Source: Bacillota bacterium (lineage in GTDB: Bacteria; Bacillota; Bacilli; Alicyclobacillales; SLC66). Taken from it: a stretch of DNA of 64,000 nt. This document shows, in pieces, positions 35,223 through 45,025 of the stretch. The DNA lies in NCBI GenBank assembly GCA_021828865.1, contig JAJZCW010000006.1, forward strand, positions 79,617 through 143,616. Direction: 5' to 3'. The translations under genes and the position numbers were made by a program. Below the pieces are notes generated by a model. That model had not been told where the DNA came from and ran no database searches. It was given only the letters and a program-made list of their open reading frames with translations. The first letter of the stretch is position 1; each line of letters starts with the position of its first letter.

Positions 35223-37856
35223 ATGGTTGTCGACGTGAGAGCGAGTGAATTACGCCGCAAATATGTGGAGTTTTTTAAGGAAAAAGGGCATGATATCATG
35301 CCAAGCGCAAGCCTGGTCCCGCAGGACGATGCCTCGCTGCTGTGGATCAACAGTGGGATGGCCCCGTTAAAAAAATACTTTGACGGTCGAGTAGTACCAA
35401 ACAATCCCCGCATGACCAATAGTCAGAAGTGTATTCGCACGAACGACATTGAAAATGTCGGAAGAACGGCGCGACACCAGACTTTTTTTGAGATGCTGGG
35501 GAATTTTTCGATTGGCGATTACTTCAAAAGGGAATCAATCCATTGGGCATGGGAATTTGTGACCGAGCGTCTTGGCATTGAATCCGAGCGGTTGTCGGTG
35601 ACCATCCATCCGGAAGACGACGAGGCGTTCCTCATCTGGCACCGCGAAATCGGTTTGCCGGAAGACAAAATATTGCGTCTGGAAGAGAATTTTTGGGATA
35701 TTGGCGAGGGGCCGTGCGGCCCGAACTCGGAAATTTTTTACGACCGAGGAGCGGGGATTGGGTGTGGACGCTCTGAATGCGATGCCAGTTGCGACTGCGA
35801 CCGGCATTTGGAGATTTGGAACCTGGTCTTCAGCCAGTACAACCATAATCCAGACGGTTCTTACACGTCGCTGCCTAAGAAAAACATCGATACAGGGATG
35901 GGGCTCGAGCGCACGGCGTCTGTCCTTCAGGGCGTGGCCACTAATTTTGATACGGATTTGTTTCGTCCCATCATTGACAAGGCAGCATCAATTCTCGGCG
36001 TCCATTATGGGGAAAAATTGGAACAGGACGTGTCTTTGAAAATTATTGCGGACCATGTGCGCACAGTAGTTTTTGCGATAACAGACGGTGTGCTTCCTAG
36101 CAATGAGGGGCGCGGCTACGTCATTCGGAGGCTGCTCCGCCGTGCGGTGAGAAATGGGAAAAAACTCGGGTATAGCAAGCCCTTTTTGTATACGTTGACG
36201 GACATTGTCGGTGAAGTAATGGCAGATTATTATCCGGAAGTATTGAAAAGCAGGGCGCGAATCGAGGAAGTCATTCGCCGCGAAGAAGAGCGGTTTCACG
36301 AGACGCTTGCCGATGGCGAAGCGATGCTTGCCCGCCTGATTGAACGATTGGAAGAGGAGAAACAATCAATCATTGCAGGTGAGGACGCGTTCCGGCTATA
36401 TGATACGTATGGATTCCCACTGGATCTAACAGAAGAGATCGCGCAAGAAAACGGGATCGGCGTGGACCGCGATGGATTTGAAATAGCGCTTGAAGAGCAG
36501 CGCACGAGGGCGAGAAACGCCCGCCACGAAGTAGACAGCATGCAGGTGCAAACAGGTCTGCTTCGCGATTTGAATGTGGGCAGCCAATTTGTCGGCTACT
36601 CGGAGTGGACCGTGCCTGCGAAGTTGGAGGTGCTGATTGCCAACAACGAACTGGTGGAGAGAGCGGGTCTTGGCGAGCATGTTCAGGTGATTCTCGATCG
36701 CACCCCATTTTATGCGGAAAGTGGTGGACAAGTTGCCGATCAGGGGATGATTTTTGGCAACGGGTTTGAACTTCGCGTGATGGATGTCCAAAAAGCGCCT
36801 GGCGGTCAACACTTGCATCACTGCGAAGTGATGTTTGGCGAAGTCGCTAAAGGCGCCAGCGTAACAGCGGCGATTGACGCCAAAATGCGCGCGGACATTA
36901 CGAAGAATCACACGGCAACCCACTTACTTCACAAGGCGCTTCGCGAAGTACTCGGTGGACACGTAGCACAGGCGGGTTCGATGGTGCAAGGCGATCGTCT
37001 GCGCTTTGATTTTTCCCATAATGGCAGCATGACCAAAGAACAAATGGATAAGGTGGAACGACTCGTCAATGAGCAGATTTGGCTTGACGAAGTGGTAGAG
37101 ATAGAGGAAATGGAACTTGACGAAGCCAAAGGGCTCGGTGCGATGGCTTTGTTTGGGGAAAAATATGGTGAAGTGGTGCGCGTGGTCAAAGCGGGGAATT
37201 ACTCGATCGAACTTTGCGGCGGTTGTCATGTGTTGCGGACGGGGCAAATTAACCTCTTCAAACTAGTCTCTGAAACGGGCATCGGTTCCGGAATTCGACG
37301 CGTGGAGGCGGTGACCGGTGAGCACGCGTTTGAATATTTCAAAATGGAGGAAAAACTACTGGTAGCGATGAGCGAACAATTGCATGCTCACCCGGCTCAA
37401 TTGCCTGAGCGGGTGGAAGGGCTCATGGGGCAGGTGAAGACGCTCGAAAAACAATCGTCCGCCCTCACTTCGCAAGTTGGGAAATTCGAGGCGTTACAAT
37501 TGCTTGACAAGGTCGCCACGTACGCAAAAGGCCAAGCGCTCATCAGCATGGTAAACGCAATGGATGTCGAGGGGCTTCGTTCCACTGCGGAGGAACTAAA
37601 AGCGCGGCAACCGGATCTGCTGCTGTTTTTGCTTGCGAAACTTGGCGATAAACTGCAAATGATCGCGGTGGTGCCAAAAACACAACAGGCACAGGGCATT
37701 CACGCTGGCAAATTGATTAAGGAAATTGCAGAAGGTGTGGGCGGTTCTGGTGGTGGCAAACCAGATATCGCGCAGGCAGGGGCAAAAGATCCTTCTAGAT
37801 GGAATGAGGCGCTGAAACTCGCCACCATCGTGGTTACGCGCCAGCTTTCGGAGTAA
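35223..37856 (+). CDS. alaS: Alanyl-tRNA synthetase
   Basis: 877 aa from ATG 35223 (AAGGATGG eight bases upstream); ATG 35208 and TTG 35199 are in-frame alternatives. The class II core has RTARHQTFFEMLGNFSIGDYF, the editing domain carries HTATHLLHKALREVLG and the zinc/editing site CGGCHVLRTGQI, and the C-terminal C-Ala domain ends with GGSGGGKPDIAQAGAKDP. The usual CGGTH is CGGCH here, a common variant. First gene of the alaS-yrzL-yrrK-yrzB-mltG block. Confidence 0.96.
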   Translation: MVVDVRASELRRKYVEFFKEKGHDIMPSASLVPQDDASLLWINSGMAPLKKYFDGRVVPNNPRMTNSQKCIRTNDIENVGRTARHQTFFEMLGNFSIGDYFKRESIHWAWEFVTERLGIESERLSVTIHPEDDEAFLIWHREIGLPEDKILRLEENFWDIGEGPCGPNSEIFYDRGAGIGCGRSECDASCDCDRHLEIWNLVFSQYNHNPDGSYTSLPKKNIDTGMGLERTASVLQGVATNFDTDLFRPIIDKAASILGVHYGEKLEQDVSLKIIADHVRTVVFAITDGVLPSNEGRGYVIRRLLRRAVRNGKKLGYSKPFLYTLTDIVGEVMADYYPEVLKSRARIEEVIRREEERFHETLADGEAMLARLIERLEEEKQSIIAGEDAFRLYDTYGFPLDLTEEIAQENGIGVDRDGFEIALEEQRTRARNARHEVDSMQVQTGLLRDLNVGSQFVGYSEWTVPAKLEVLIANNELVERAGLGEHVQVILDRTPFYAESGGQVADQGMIFGNGFELRVMDVQKAPGGQHLHHCEVMFGEVAKGASVTAAIDAKMRADITKNHTATHLLHKALREVLGGHVAQAGSMVQGDRLRFDFSHNGSMTKEQMDKVERLVNEQIWLDEVVEIEEMELDEAKGLGAMALFGEKYGEVVRVVKAGNYSIELCGGCHVLRTGQINLFKLVSETGIGSGIRRVEAVTGEHAFEYFKMEEKLLVAMSEQLHAHPAQLPERVEGLMGQVKTLEKQSSALTSQVGKFEALQLLDKVATYAKGQALISMVNAMDVEGLRSTAEELKARQPDLLLFLLAKLGDKLQMIAVVPKTQQAQGIHAGKLIKEIAEGVGGSGGGKPDIAQAGAKDPSRWNEALKLATIVVTRQLSE

Positions 37857-37919
37857 TATTCGCATTTTTTGCAATACCCGTTTACAATAGGGATATGATT
37901 CGCGAGTGGGGGGATATTT

Positions 37920-38180
37920 GTGTCATCTTTTGAAGAGACGATGCAATTTCGCTTGCGTCCGGATGAACCGACCCGCGCTGAACGGGTATTGCTCTTAGCC
38001 TATGAGGCGCTTACCGATAAGGGGTACAATCCCATTCATCAAATTTCTGGCTACCTGATTTCTGGCGATCCTGCGTATATCACCAGTTATAAGGATGCGC
38101 GCGATGCCATTCGCCGTGTGGAACGCGATGAATTGATTGAGGAGTTGGTCAGGTTTTACCTAGCCACTAAATTGCCATGA
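37920..38180 (+). CDS. ireB: IreB/YrzL family regulatory protein
   Basis: 86 aa, formerly DUF965. It shows ETMQFRL near the N-terminus, [32 protein letters not shown] split over the conserved core, and [18 protein letters not shown]. IreB is a substrate of the PASTA-domain kinase IreK in Enterococcus and is linked to cell-wall stress signalling. GTG start behind GGGGGG; overlaps ruvX by four bases. Confidence 0.93.
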   Translation: MSSFEETMQFRLRPDEPTRAERVLLLAYEALTDKGYNPIHQISGYLISGDPAYITSYKDARDAIRRVERDELIEELVRFYLATKLP

Positions 38181-38596
38181 AAATAATGGGGATTGATTAT
38201 GGCGATGCTCGAATCGGTTTGGCCTTGAGCGATGATTTGCAGATCACGGCGCAGGGATACGATGTGCTCGAAGTGAAGAAAAATCGCAATGTCCTCGAGG
38301 ATATTGCGAGAATCGCAAAGACGGAACACGTGTCCCTGTTTGTGGTCGGATTGCCAAGGAATATGAATGGCACCTATGGAGAACGTGCGGATATTACACG
38401 CGAGTTTGGTGAAAAATTGACTTCTTTTACATCGATACCTATCGAATGGATAGATGAACGCCTCACCACCGTCAGCGTGAACCGAATGCTTGTTGAAGGC
38501 AATGTCAGTCGTCAGAAACGCAAAAAAGTGGTGGATAAACTGGCAGCGGTGTTGATTTTACAAACCTATTTAGACCGCATCAAAGGGAGGCCTTGA
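38177..38596 (+). CDS. ruvX: Putative pre-16S rRNA nuclease / Holliday-junction resolvase-like protein
   Basis: 139 aa RNase H-fold YqgF family. The catalytic aspartates are in [11 protein letters not shown] and [10 protein letters not shown], and the glutamate region is [16 protein letters not shown]. The start overlaps the ireB stop (ATGA). Family role is 16S rRNA 5'-end processing. Confidence 0.94.
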   Translation: MKIMGIDYGDARIGLALSDDLQITAQGYDVLEVKKNRNVLEDIARIAKTEHVSLFVVGLPRNMNGTYGERADITREFGEKLTSFTSIPIEWIDERLTTVSVNRMLVEGNVSRQKRKKVVDKLAAVLILQTYLDRIKGRP

Positions 38597-38597
38597 C

Positions 38598-38870
38598 TTG
38601 CTGGATGATCTGTTAATGGGGCAAGTGGTACTAAATGATGAGCAGGGAAAAGAAGAGACATTCAGAGTGGTACGCGTGCTTGAGATGCGGGAGAAGCATT
38701 ACGTGCTGCTACAGTCTATCGATGATCCGCGAGACGATTTGCTGATTTTGCGAGTCGAAGGCGATGTGGAGTCAGATGAAGCTACTCTTGTCGGCATCGA
38801 TGATGATGAAGAATGGGAAGAAGTGGCCGAAGCCTTTGATGAACTTTTATTTGACATTGATGAAGACTGA
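38598..38870 (+). CDS. yrzB: DUF1292 protein (YrzB)
   Basis: 90 aa, acidic. A beta-rich core (VVLNDEQGKEETFRVVRVLE, YVLLQSID, LILRVEG) precedes DDDEEWEEVAEAFDELLFD, the family signature. TTG start behind GGGAGG, one base after ruvX. Function unknown; its place between ruvX and mltG is conserved in Firmicutes. Confidence 0.9.
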   Translation: MLDDLLMGQVVLNDEQGKEETFRVVRVLEMREKHYVLLQSIDDPRDDLLILRVEGDVESDEATLVGIDDDEEWEEVAEAFDELLFDIDED

Positions 38871-38896
38871 AGATAAAGGACGGTAACGCTTAGTCA

Positions 38897-39988
38897 ATGG
38901 GGAAGCGGAGAAAGCCTTGGTGGAAGCGAAAATCAACACGTTCTCTAGGAATCCTGACAGCACTAGTCATTATCGTGCTGGCTTTTTTTGTGGGGATCAA
39001 TAATCTGTCTCGTAGCCCCAATGGAACGCCTGGTCGGAAGATCTGGGTGAACATCCAAAGCGGTCTTAGTAGCCACGCCATCGGTCAATTATTGCAGGAA
39101 AAAGGGGTCATTGATAATGCCTTATGGTTTCGCGTTTACCTCTGGTGGTCGCATCAGGGGGCGGATTTACAAGCCGGCAATTACCTGTTCCAATCAGGAA
39201 TGACTTTTCCTCAGGTGGTAGAGGAGTTGAAGATCGGCGCTGCCCGCTATAATACCGTGATGGTGACGGTGCCGGAAGGTTTCACCGTGGCACAGATTGC
39301 CACGTTACTGGGAGAGGACAAGCTTTGCACGCCAAAGGCTTTTATCCAGGCAGTGGACCATGGCGTATATACAGAATCTTTTATCAAGCAAATTCCTATA
39401 CATAGCGGGATTCAATTTCGCTTGGAGGGTTATCTATTTCCTAGTACCTACGCTATTATCCGCGGGGAGAGCGCTCATCAGATCGTGCAGACCATGCTCG
39501 CGCAAATGCAAAGTGTTTGGACAAACTCTCGACTGGCCGCAATCCGTAAGGAAGGACTCACCCTTAATCAGGCGCTTACGATCGCGTCCATGGTGGAGCG
39601 AGAGGCAAGAATCCCTAGTGATCGCCCACTTATTGCCAGCGTCATTTTCAACAGGTTGCACCATCAGCCGCCCATGCACCTGAGAATCGATGCAACGGTG
39701 GAATATGCGCTTGGTTATTACCATGGTTACACACAAAACCTGACTATGAATGATCTCTTTGTAAATAGTCCCTATAATACGTATATGCATCGGGGATTGC
39801 CGCCGGGTCCGATTGCCAATCCTGGGCTTGCGTCGATTCTTGCTGTCCTTCAACCGGCTCATACGAATTACCTATACTATGTGGCGAAAAATGATGGGAG
39901 CGGGGGTAGTTATTTTGCCACTACTTATGCCGAACAATTGAAAAATGAGGCGCGTAGCCAGGCAAATGCTGCAAAATTAGCTCATTAG
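38897..39988 (+). CDS. mltG: Endolytic peptidoglycan transglycosylase MltG
   Basis: 363 aa. A basic N-terminus and one helix (~18-35) are followed by an extracytoplasmic LysM-like region (IWVNIQSGLSSHAIGQLLQEKG). The YceG catalytic domain follows, with LEGYLFPSTYAI, the catalytic glutamate in SMVEREARI (E234) and PGPIANPGLASILAVLQP. It cuts nascent glycan strands and sets their length. Its distance to the ribosome-binding site AAGGACGG is long, so the start may be slightly off. Confidence 0.95.
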   Translation: MGKRRKPWWKRKSTRSLGILTALVIIVLAFFVGINNLSRSPNGTPGRKIWVNIQSGLSSHAIGQLLQEKGVIDNALWFRVYLWWSHQGADLQAGNYLFQSGMTFPQVVEELKIGAARYNTVMVTVPEGFTVAQIATLLGEDKLCTPKAFIQAVDHGVYTESFIKQIPIHSGIQFRLEGYLFPSTYAIIRGESAHQIVQTMLAQMQSVWTNSRLAAIRKEGLTLNQALTIASMVEREARIPSDRPLIASVIFNRLHHQPPMHLRIDATVEYALGYYHGYTQNLTMNDLFVNSPYNTYMHRGLPPGPIANPGLASILAVLQPAHTNYLYYVAKNDGSGGSYFATTYAEQLKNEARSQANAAKLAH

Positions 39989-40048
39989 AAGTGTCCCATG
40001 CGCATAGACTTTTTTACATTTCAGAGCGAAATGCAAGGAGGTCCGGCC

Positions 40049-40744
40049 ATGGGGATCATTACGTTGGTAGCAGTAATGGTGCGGGAATTTTTTCTGTTTG
40101 TCTCCTATGTCAAAAATCACACCTTTCCGCAACCTTTAAGCAGCGCAGAGGAAGAACTATACATGCGCCGTTTTCAGCGTGGAGACGAAGAAGCCCGCAA
40201 TATGTTAATTGAACACAACCTGAGATTGGTGGCCCACCTTGTCAAAAAATACGACCATGGACAAGTGGAGAGTGAAGACCTGATTTCAATCGGAACCATT
40301 GGGCTCATCAAGGGAATACAGACCTACAAACCGGATAAAGGGGTAAAACTCGCTACGTATGCAGCGAGATGTATCGAGAACGAAATTTTGATGTTTATGC
40401 GTTCTGCTAAGAAAACACGCCGAGATATCTCTCTTCATGAACCAATTGGCCAGGATAAGGAAGGCAATGAAGTAGCGCTTCTCGATCTTTTGGGAACAGA
40501 TGGAGAAGAAGTGATCGATTCTGTTCAAATGCAGATGGACAGGGAGCGAATTTATCAGGTGCTCGCTTCCTTAAGTCCAAGAGAGCGAGAAATTGTCTGG
40601 GCGAGGTTTGGACTTGTTGGTGGGGAAGAAAAGACCCAACGGGAAATCGCAAAAGAACTAGGTATCTCAAGGTCCTATGTGTCGCGGATTGAGAAGCGTG
40701 CATTGGAAAAATTATATGATGAGTTGGATCGCCCATTGCGATGA
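40049..40744 (+). CDS. sigK: Sporulation sigma factor SigK with pro-sequence
   Basis: 231 aa late mother-cell sigma factor. The first ~19 residues (hydrophobic, [19 protein letters not shown]) match the pro-sequence removed by SpoIVFB in Bacillus, and the mature part begins [18 protein letters not shown]. Region 2 has [30 protein letters not shown] and [13 protein letters not shown]; region 4 ends with [23 protein letters not shown] 40049 follows AAGGAGGT. The gene is continuous, with no skin-type interruption. Confidence 0.96.
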   Translation: MGIITLVAVMVREFFLFVSYVKNHTFPQPLSSAEEELYMRRFQRGDEEARNMLIEHNLRLVAHLVKKYDHGQVESEDLISIGTIGLIKGIQTYKPDKGVKLATYAARCIENEILMFMRSAKKTRRDISLHEPIGQDKEGNEVALLDLLGTDGEEVIDSVQMQMDRERIYQVLASLSPREREIVWARFGLVGGEEKTQREIAKELGISRSYVSRIEKRALEKLYDELDRPLR

Positions 40745-40825
40745 CTCGCTTCAGGATGAACTTGGATATTTTTTGGCCCTGTGATACCATGAATCCCAAT
40801 GGAAGATAAGGCGGGGGTCTGGTTG

Positions 40826-41350
40826 TTGGCGTTCTTGCGACCGCGTGAATTTGTGACTTCTATTTATGATATCAATTTACATCACCACTATGAGAGGGGA
40901 CTTCGTTCCATCCTCACGGATCTCGATAATACGCTTGTGGAATGGAATTCTCCTGTAGCCACCCCCAAGTTAATGGCATGGCTGGAAGATGCGAAGACAA
41001 TAGGGTTTCAGGTCTGCATTATCTCCAACAATGAAGAGACAAGGGTGATGGAGTTCGCCAAGTTGGTCGGGATTCCCGCTGTTTATAAGGCAGGGAAACC
41101 CAGAAAGAGGGCGTATCGTAAAACGATGGCGATGTTGTCCACGACTCCTCGCGAGACGATGATGGTGGGTGATCAAATTTTTACGGATGTGCTTGGTGGA
41201 AACCGGCTCGGACTATACACGATTCTGGTGAAGCCCATCCATCAACAGGAATTCATTGGGACGAAAGTGACGCGAAAATTGGAGCGTTTGGTGCTCAGGC
41301 AAATGCCGGAGCCAACGATAAATAAGGTGAATGAGAAAAGTGAGCGGTGA
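40826..41350 (+). CDS. yqeG: YqeG-type HAD phosphatase
   Basis: 174 aa from TTG 40826; TTG 40823 and ATG 40799 are in frame, but only the TTGs sit behind GGGGG and match the usual N-terminus (LRPREFVTSIYDIN). HAD motifs: TDLDNTLVEW (I), IISNN (II), a lysine in AGKPRKRAYR (III) and MVGDQIFTDVLGGN (IV). Family IIIA phosphatase; first gene of the conserved yqeG-yqeH-aroE-nadD run. Confidence 0.9.
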   Translation: MAFLRPREFVTSIYDINLHHHYERGLRSILTDLDNTLVEWNSPVATPKLMAWLEDAKTIGFQVCIISNNEETRVMEFAKLVGIPAVYKAGKPRKRAYRKTMAMLSTTPRETMMVGDQIFTDVLGGNRLGLYTILVKPIHQQEFIGTKVTRKLERLVLRQMPEPTINKVNEKSER

Positions 41351-41356
41351 AGCCAT

Positions 41357-42520
41357 TTGAGTCTTATTTGTTCAGGATGCGGAGCCTCGCTTCAGATGGA
41401 GCGGGAAGGGGAAAAAGGCTATGTGAGCGGCGATGCGTTTATGCGCGAACACCCGCTTTGCAGGCGCTGTTATCGTCTGATCCATTATGGGGAACTGTCG
41501 CCGGTCTCCGTGACGGCACAAGAGTATCGACAGACGCTGGAAAAGGCGCTGAAGCGCCCATCCTTAATCCTTTATGTTATTGATTTGTTTGATTTTAATG
41601 GGAGCTTGGTCAAAGGAGTCGAAAGTCTCATACGTGGTCATGAAATTATCATGGCGATTAACAAATTCGATCTGTTCCCGCGTGAAATAAGTCCTGAGCG
41701 TGTCAAGCATTGGGTAATTCGAGAAGCGGGCAAGCAAGGGCTCACGGTGCGGGAAGCGCTTGTGGTTAGCGCCAAAAATGGACAAGGTGTCAAGGAATTG
41801 TCCCGGACGCTTGAGGCAAGAGCGAAGGGGCGTCCTATCGTGGTGCTTGGGATGGCCAATGTGGGTAAGTCGTCATTGTTGAATCGCATCATTGCCACGA
41901 TGGATGAGGATGAAGGACAAAAATTGACGACGAGCCTCTATCCGGGAACCACGCTTGGGATGGTGAGTTTAACACTTCCTGGCGGTCAAATGACGTTCAC
42001 CGATACGCCAGGGTTGCTTGGCACTTACCGGGTGATGGATCGCGTATGTGCCAACTCATTAAAAGACATATTTCCAAGCGCGCGAATTAATCCGAGAGTG
42101 TATCAATTGACAGCAGAACAGACGCTTTTTTTAGGTGGACTCGCGAGAGTGGATTTTGTGAAAGGAACTCCGCAATCCCTCGTGGTCTATGCAGCCAACC
42201 AATTGAAGGTTCACCGTACTAAGCTGGCAAGAGCGGATGAATTGTATGAGCAACATGCGGGGGAACTGTTGACGCCGCCATGCGATGAATGTGCGAACGA
42301 TCTTCGCCCGCTTTTTCCTAAAAGATTTCGCTTTACTAAAGGTCGTCCATTTGACCTCGTGATCTCGGGACTTGGGTTTATTCAATTTGGAGGGCAAGAA
42401 TCAGAACTGGTAGTACACGTCCCAAAAGGAGTGGAAACCACCATTCGGCCATCGCTGATTGGCGGAAGCAAGAAAGGTCCGGGGGAGGGTGGAAAATGGC
42501 CGAATTCCCGGCGTATCTAG
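41357..42520 (+). CDS. yqeH: Circularly permuted GTPase YqeH (30S assembly)
   Basis: 387 aa. A zinc finger CSGCGA...CRRC is followed by G motifs in permuted order: NKFD (G4), VVSAKNG (G5), then GMANVGKSSLLN (G1), YPGTTLG (G2) and DTPG (G3). A C-terminal domain follows with a second cysteine pair, PPCDEC. Acts in small-subunit assembly. TTG 41357 is taken as start, behind GGTGA. Its end overlaps aroE by 25 bases. Confidence 0.94.
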   Translation: MSLICSGCGASLQMEREGEKGYVSGDAFMREHPLCRRCYRLIHYGELSPVSVTAQEYRQTLEKALKRPSLILYVIDLFDFNGSLVKGVESLIRGHEIIMAINKFDLFPREISPERVKHWVIREAGKQGLTVREALVVSAKNGQGVKELSRTLEARAKGRPIVVLGMANVGKSSLLNRIIATMDEDEGQKLTTSLYPGTTLGMVSLTLPGGQMTFTDTPGLLGTYRVMDRVCANSLKDIFPSARINPRVYQLTAEQTLFLGGLARVDFVKGTPQSLVVYAANQLKVHRTKLARADELYEQHAGELLTPPCDECANDLRPLFPKRFRFTKGRPFDLVISGLGFIQFGGQESELVVHVPKGVETTIRPSLIGGSKKGPGEGGKWPNSRRI

Positions 42521-43353
42521 CCGTCATCGGGCACCCGGTAGCACATTCGTTGTCTCCTGCCATGCACCTTGCGGCATATCGTTCTTTGGAGATCAACGCG
42601 TGTTATACAGGGTACGATGTGGAGCCGGAGCGGTTGCGGGACATGGTGAATGCGATGCGCACGCTACATTTTCGCGGCTTTAACGTCACCATTCCTCATA
42701 AAACGGCGATCATGGACTTGTTAGACGAATGCACCCCGGAAGCCCTTCGCATTGGCGCGGTCAATACGGTGTACGAGAAAGATAACCGCTTGATCGGGGA
42801 TAACACGGATGGGCTAGGCTATGTGGCATCGCTGACTCACGAATTGGATGTTGATGTAAAGGGAAAACGCGTATTGATCCTGGGAGCAGGGGGTGCTGCC
42901 AGAGGTATCGCCGATGCGCTCTGTTTGGCTGGGATCGACACGTTGTGGATCGTCAATCGCCATCTGGAAAAAGCTGTACATTTGACGGAACAATTAACTA
43001 TCCATCACTCTGCCCCTATTTTTGCGTTGGAAACAGGCAAATGGCCGGATACTGGCATTGATCTTTTAATCAACACCACTCCAGTTGGCATGCACGGCCA
43101 TTTATCAGAGGAACTGCCAATTGCCACCGACCGTCTGAATGATCGCATGGTGGTCAGCGATATCGTTTATCGCCCCAAGGTGACGCCACTTTTAGCTGCG
43201 GCAGAACAGGCAGGAGCGAAAACGCATGGTGGACTTGGCATGCTGGTCGAACAAGGGGCGCTCGCTTTTGAAAAATGGTTTGGTGTCATGCCCCCTGTCT
43301 CCGTGATGAGGGAGGCAGCGCTTCAGGAAATGCAAAAGGAGCGCTCATCATGA
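42496..43353 (+). CDS. aroE: Shikimate dehydrogenase
   Basis: 285 aa. NADP-dependent reduction of 3-dehydroshikimate. Shikimate-binding HSLSPAMH and catalytic lysine in NVTIPHKT (~K66), the NTDG loop, the dinucleotide site LILGAGGAARGIADAL and NTTPVGMHG are present. GGGGGAGGGTGG precedes the ATG. In B. subtilis yhbY follows here; in this window nadD follows directly. Confidence 0.95.
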   Translation: MAEFPAYLAVIGHPVAHSLSPAMHLAAYRSLEINACYTGYDVEPERLRDMVNAMRTLHFRGFNVTIPHKTAIMDLLDECTPEALRIGAVNTVYEKDNRLIGDNTDGLGYVASLTHELDVDVKGKRVLILGAGGAARGIADALCLAGIDTLWIVNRHLEKAVHLTEQLTIHHSAPIFALETGKWPDTGIDLLINTTPVGMHGHLSEELPIATDRLNDRMVVSDIVYRPKVTPLLAAAEQAGAKTHGGLGMLVEQGALAFEKWFGVMPPVSVMREAALQEMQKERSS

Positions 43354-43958
43354 AACATGGACTGTTTGGCGGTACTTTTGATCCTCCCCATGTAGGACAT
43401 TTGATGATGGCAGAAGTGGCAAGGGAGAGCTTAAACCTGGATGTGGTTGACTTCATTCCTACCAACATTCCGCCACACAAGTTGGGACAAAATGTGCAGC
43501 CAGCCTCACTTCGAGTCAAGATGCTGGAAACGGCGTTGATGAAATTTCCGTTTTTTCGTGTTTCTACGATCGAACTGGATCGGAAAGGCATCAGCTATAC
43601 GATCGATACCGTTCGCGACATTTTTAGGGAGAGTCCAGAAGACGAACTTTTTTGGCTAGTTGGCGCTGATATGCTGAAGGATTTGCCACATTGGAAAGAG
43701 GTGGATGAGCTTTTATCGCTCGTCACAGTAGTGGCTGCGCCGCGTCCGGGGATTCGGATAAAGGAAACGGCAGAAAGGCTTCACCAGCAGTACGGCCACG
43801 CGCGAATTATACCGCTTACCATGCCGGAACTGGATATTTCGAGTACCTGGTTGCGGGAACGGATGAAAAATGGCTTAAGAGTGGATCCGCTGTTGCCAGT
43901 GGGAGTCGCCGAGGTGATTTCGCAGGAAGGAGGTTACGTGAGTGGACCGATTTCTTGA
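43350..43958 (+). CDS. nadD: Nicotinate-nucleotide adenylyltransferase
   Basis: 202 aa. Makes deamido-NAD from NaMN and ATP. GLFGGTFDPPHVGHLMMA is the nucleotidyl-transferase (T/H)xGH signature, with FIPTNIPPHK, FWLVGADML and ISSTWLRERM. ATG 43350 overlaps the aroE stop and has AAGGAG upstream; a longer in-frame start inside aroE is not supported. Confidence 0.96.
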   Translation: MKHGLFGGTFDPPHVGHLMMAEVARESLNLDVVDFIPTNIPPHKLGQNVQPASLRVKMLETALMKFPFFRVSTIELDRKGISYTIDTVRDIFRESPEDELFWLVGADMLKDLPHWKEVDELLSLVTVVAAPRPGIRIKETAERLHQQYGHARIIPLTMPELDISSTWLRERMKNGLRVDPLLPVGVAEVISQEGGYVSGPIS

Positions 43959-44535
43959 ACTTGCGAAAGCCAGTTTGTCTTCGCGTCGCTTCCATCATGT
44001 ACTGGGAGTGGTGGAAACAGCAAAGGCACTTGCCGCGCGTTATCGGCTAAGCGAGGAACAAACGGAAATTGCCGCTGTCCTTCACGATATTTATCGGGAA
44101 AAGTCATCCACTGAATTAAAGAAGATGGCGGGCGAAGTAAGTCTGATACTCCCAGATGATGATCCCCCCACTTGGCATGGGCCCATCACTGCTGCGAGAC
44201 TGGTAATGGACTTTGGTATCGACGATCAAGCGATTGGGGAAGCCATTCGCTTTCATACCATCGGTCATCCGGAAATGGGGCCACTCGCAAAAATCATATA
44301 CGTGGCTGACGCGATTGAACCGGGGCGGAACTTTTTCGGAGTCGATCACTTGAGACGGGCAGCAGAAATGGATTTAAATCTCGCGGTAGCGGTGGTCGCG
44401 GACGCGTCACTCGCTTATCTCATCGAAAAGCAACTGAAAATGGCATTGTCCACGGTGGAACTCAGAAACAAAATGTGGAGACTTGTCGACGGAAACTTGA
44501 GGAAAGATTACAATCAAGGTAACAAGATCAATTAA
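43942..44535 (+). CDS. yqeK: YqeK HD-domain Ap4A hydrolase
   Basis: 197 aa. HD motifs: HHVLGVVETA, VLHDIYRE, WHGPITAARL, AIRFHTIGHPEMG and VADAIEP, the metal ligands of symmetrical diadenosine tetraphosphatases. GTG 43942 behind AAGGAGG, overlapping nadD by 17 bases. Part of the same operon as rsfS. Confidence 0.93.
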   Translation: MDRFLELAKASLSSRRFHHVLGVVETAKALAARYRLSEEQTEIAAVLHDIYREKSSTELKKMAGEVSLILPDDDPPTWHGPITAARLVMDFGIDDQAIGEAIRFHTIGHPEMGPLAKIIYVADAIEPGRNFFGVDHLRRAAEMDLNLAVAVVADASLAYLIEKQLKMALSTVELRNKMWRLVDGNLRKDYNQGNKIN

Positions 44536-44548
44536 GGGAGGTTGACAG

Positions 44549-44905
44549 ATGCGCGATCAGTACAAGGAGTTGGCCCAGTTGGCGGCTGATGTGGCGGATT
44601 CTAAGAAGGCAAGGGATGTGGTGATACTCGATATCAGTGAACTTGCTGTCATTGCTGATTATTTCGTCATTTGCAGCGCCAACTCGCGTACCCAAGTACA
44701 GGCGATTGCGGATGCGGTGGAAGAGATATTGGAACAAAAAGGACTACGCTGCAAAGGCATTGAAGGCCGAGAAGAGGGGAAATGGGTGTTGATGGATTTT
44801 GGCGATCTCGTCATGCACATTTTCCAGGACGAGGAAAGGGAATTTTACGGTTTGGAGCGGTTATGGGGAGATGCACCGCGCTTACCTGTACAGATTACCT
44901 CCTGA
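44549..44905 (+). CDS. rsfS: Ribosomal silencing factor RsfS
   Basis: 118 aa (YqeL/Iojap). It has KKARDVVILDISELAVIADYF split over the conserved core, ICSANSRTQVQAIADAVEE, EGREEGKWVLMDFGDLVMHIF and YGLERLWGDAPR. Blocks subunit joining by binding L14. GGGAGG precedes the ATG. B. subtilis yqeM and comER follow here; both are absent. Confidence 0.96.
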   Translation: MRDQYKELAQLAADVADSKKARDVVILDISELAVIADYFVICSANSRTQVQAIADAVEEILEQKGLRCKGIEGREEGKWVLMDFGDLVMHIFQDEEREFYGLERLWGDAPRLPVQITS

Positions 44906-44977
44906 AATAAGAGATCGACAGTGTTTCAGGTAGTTAAAACTTTGTTAAATCAATTATTGTAAAAAGGATTGAAAATT

Positions 44978-45025
44978 CCTCTCTTGAACAGCTTACATCA
45001 AGCAGTTCAAAAGGGGTGTTTTTTT
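44978..45025 (+). terminator. Terminator-like hairpin whose 3' arm is the comEA ribosome-binding site
   Basis: CCTCTCTTGAAC-A-GCTT (44978-44994) pairs with AAGC-A-GTTCAAAAGGGG (45000-45016) around ACATC, about 15 pairs with two mismatches. It is followed by TGTTTTTTT running to ATG 45026. AAGGGG (45011-45016) is the Shine-Dalgarno. It can terminate rsfS transcripts and, when folded, mask comEA translation. Confidence 0.72.
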
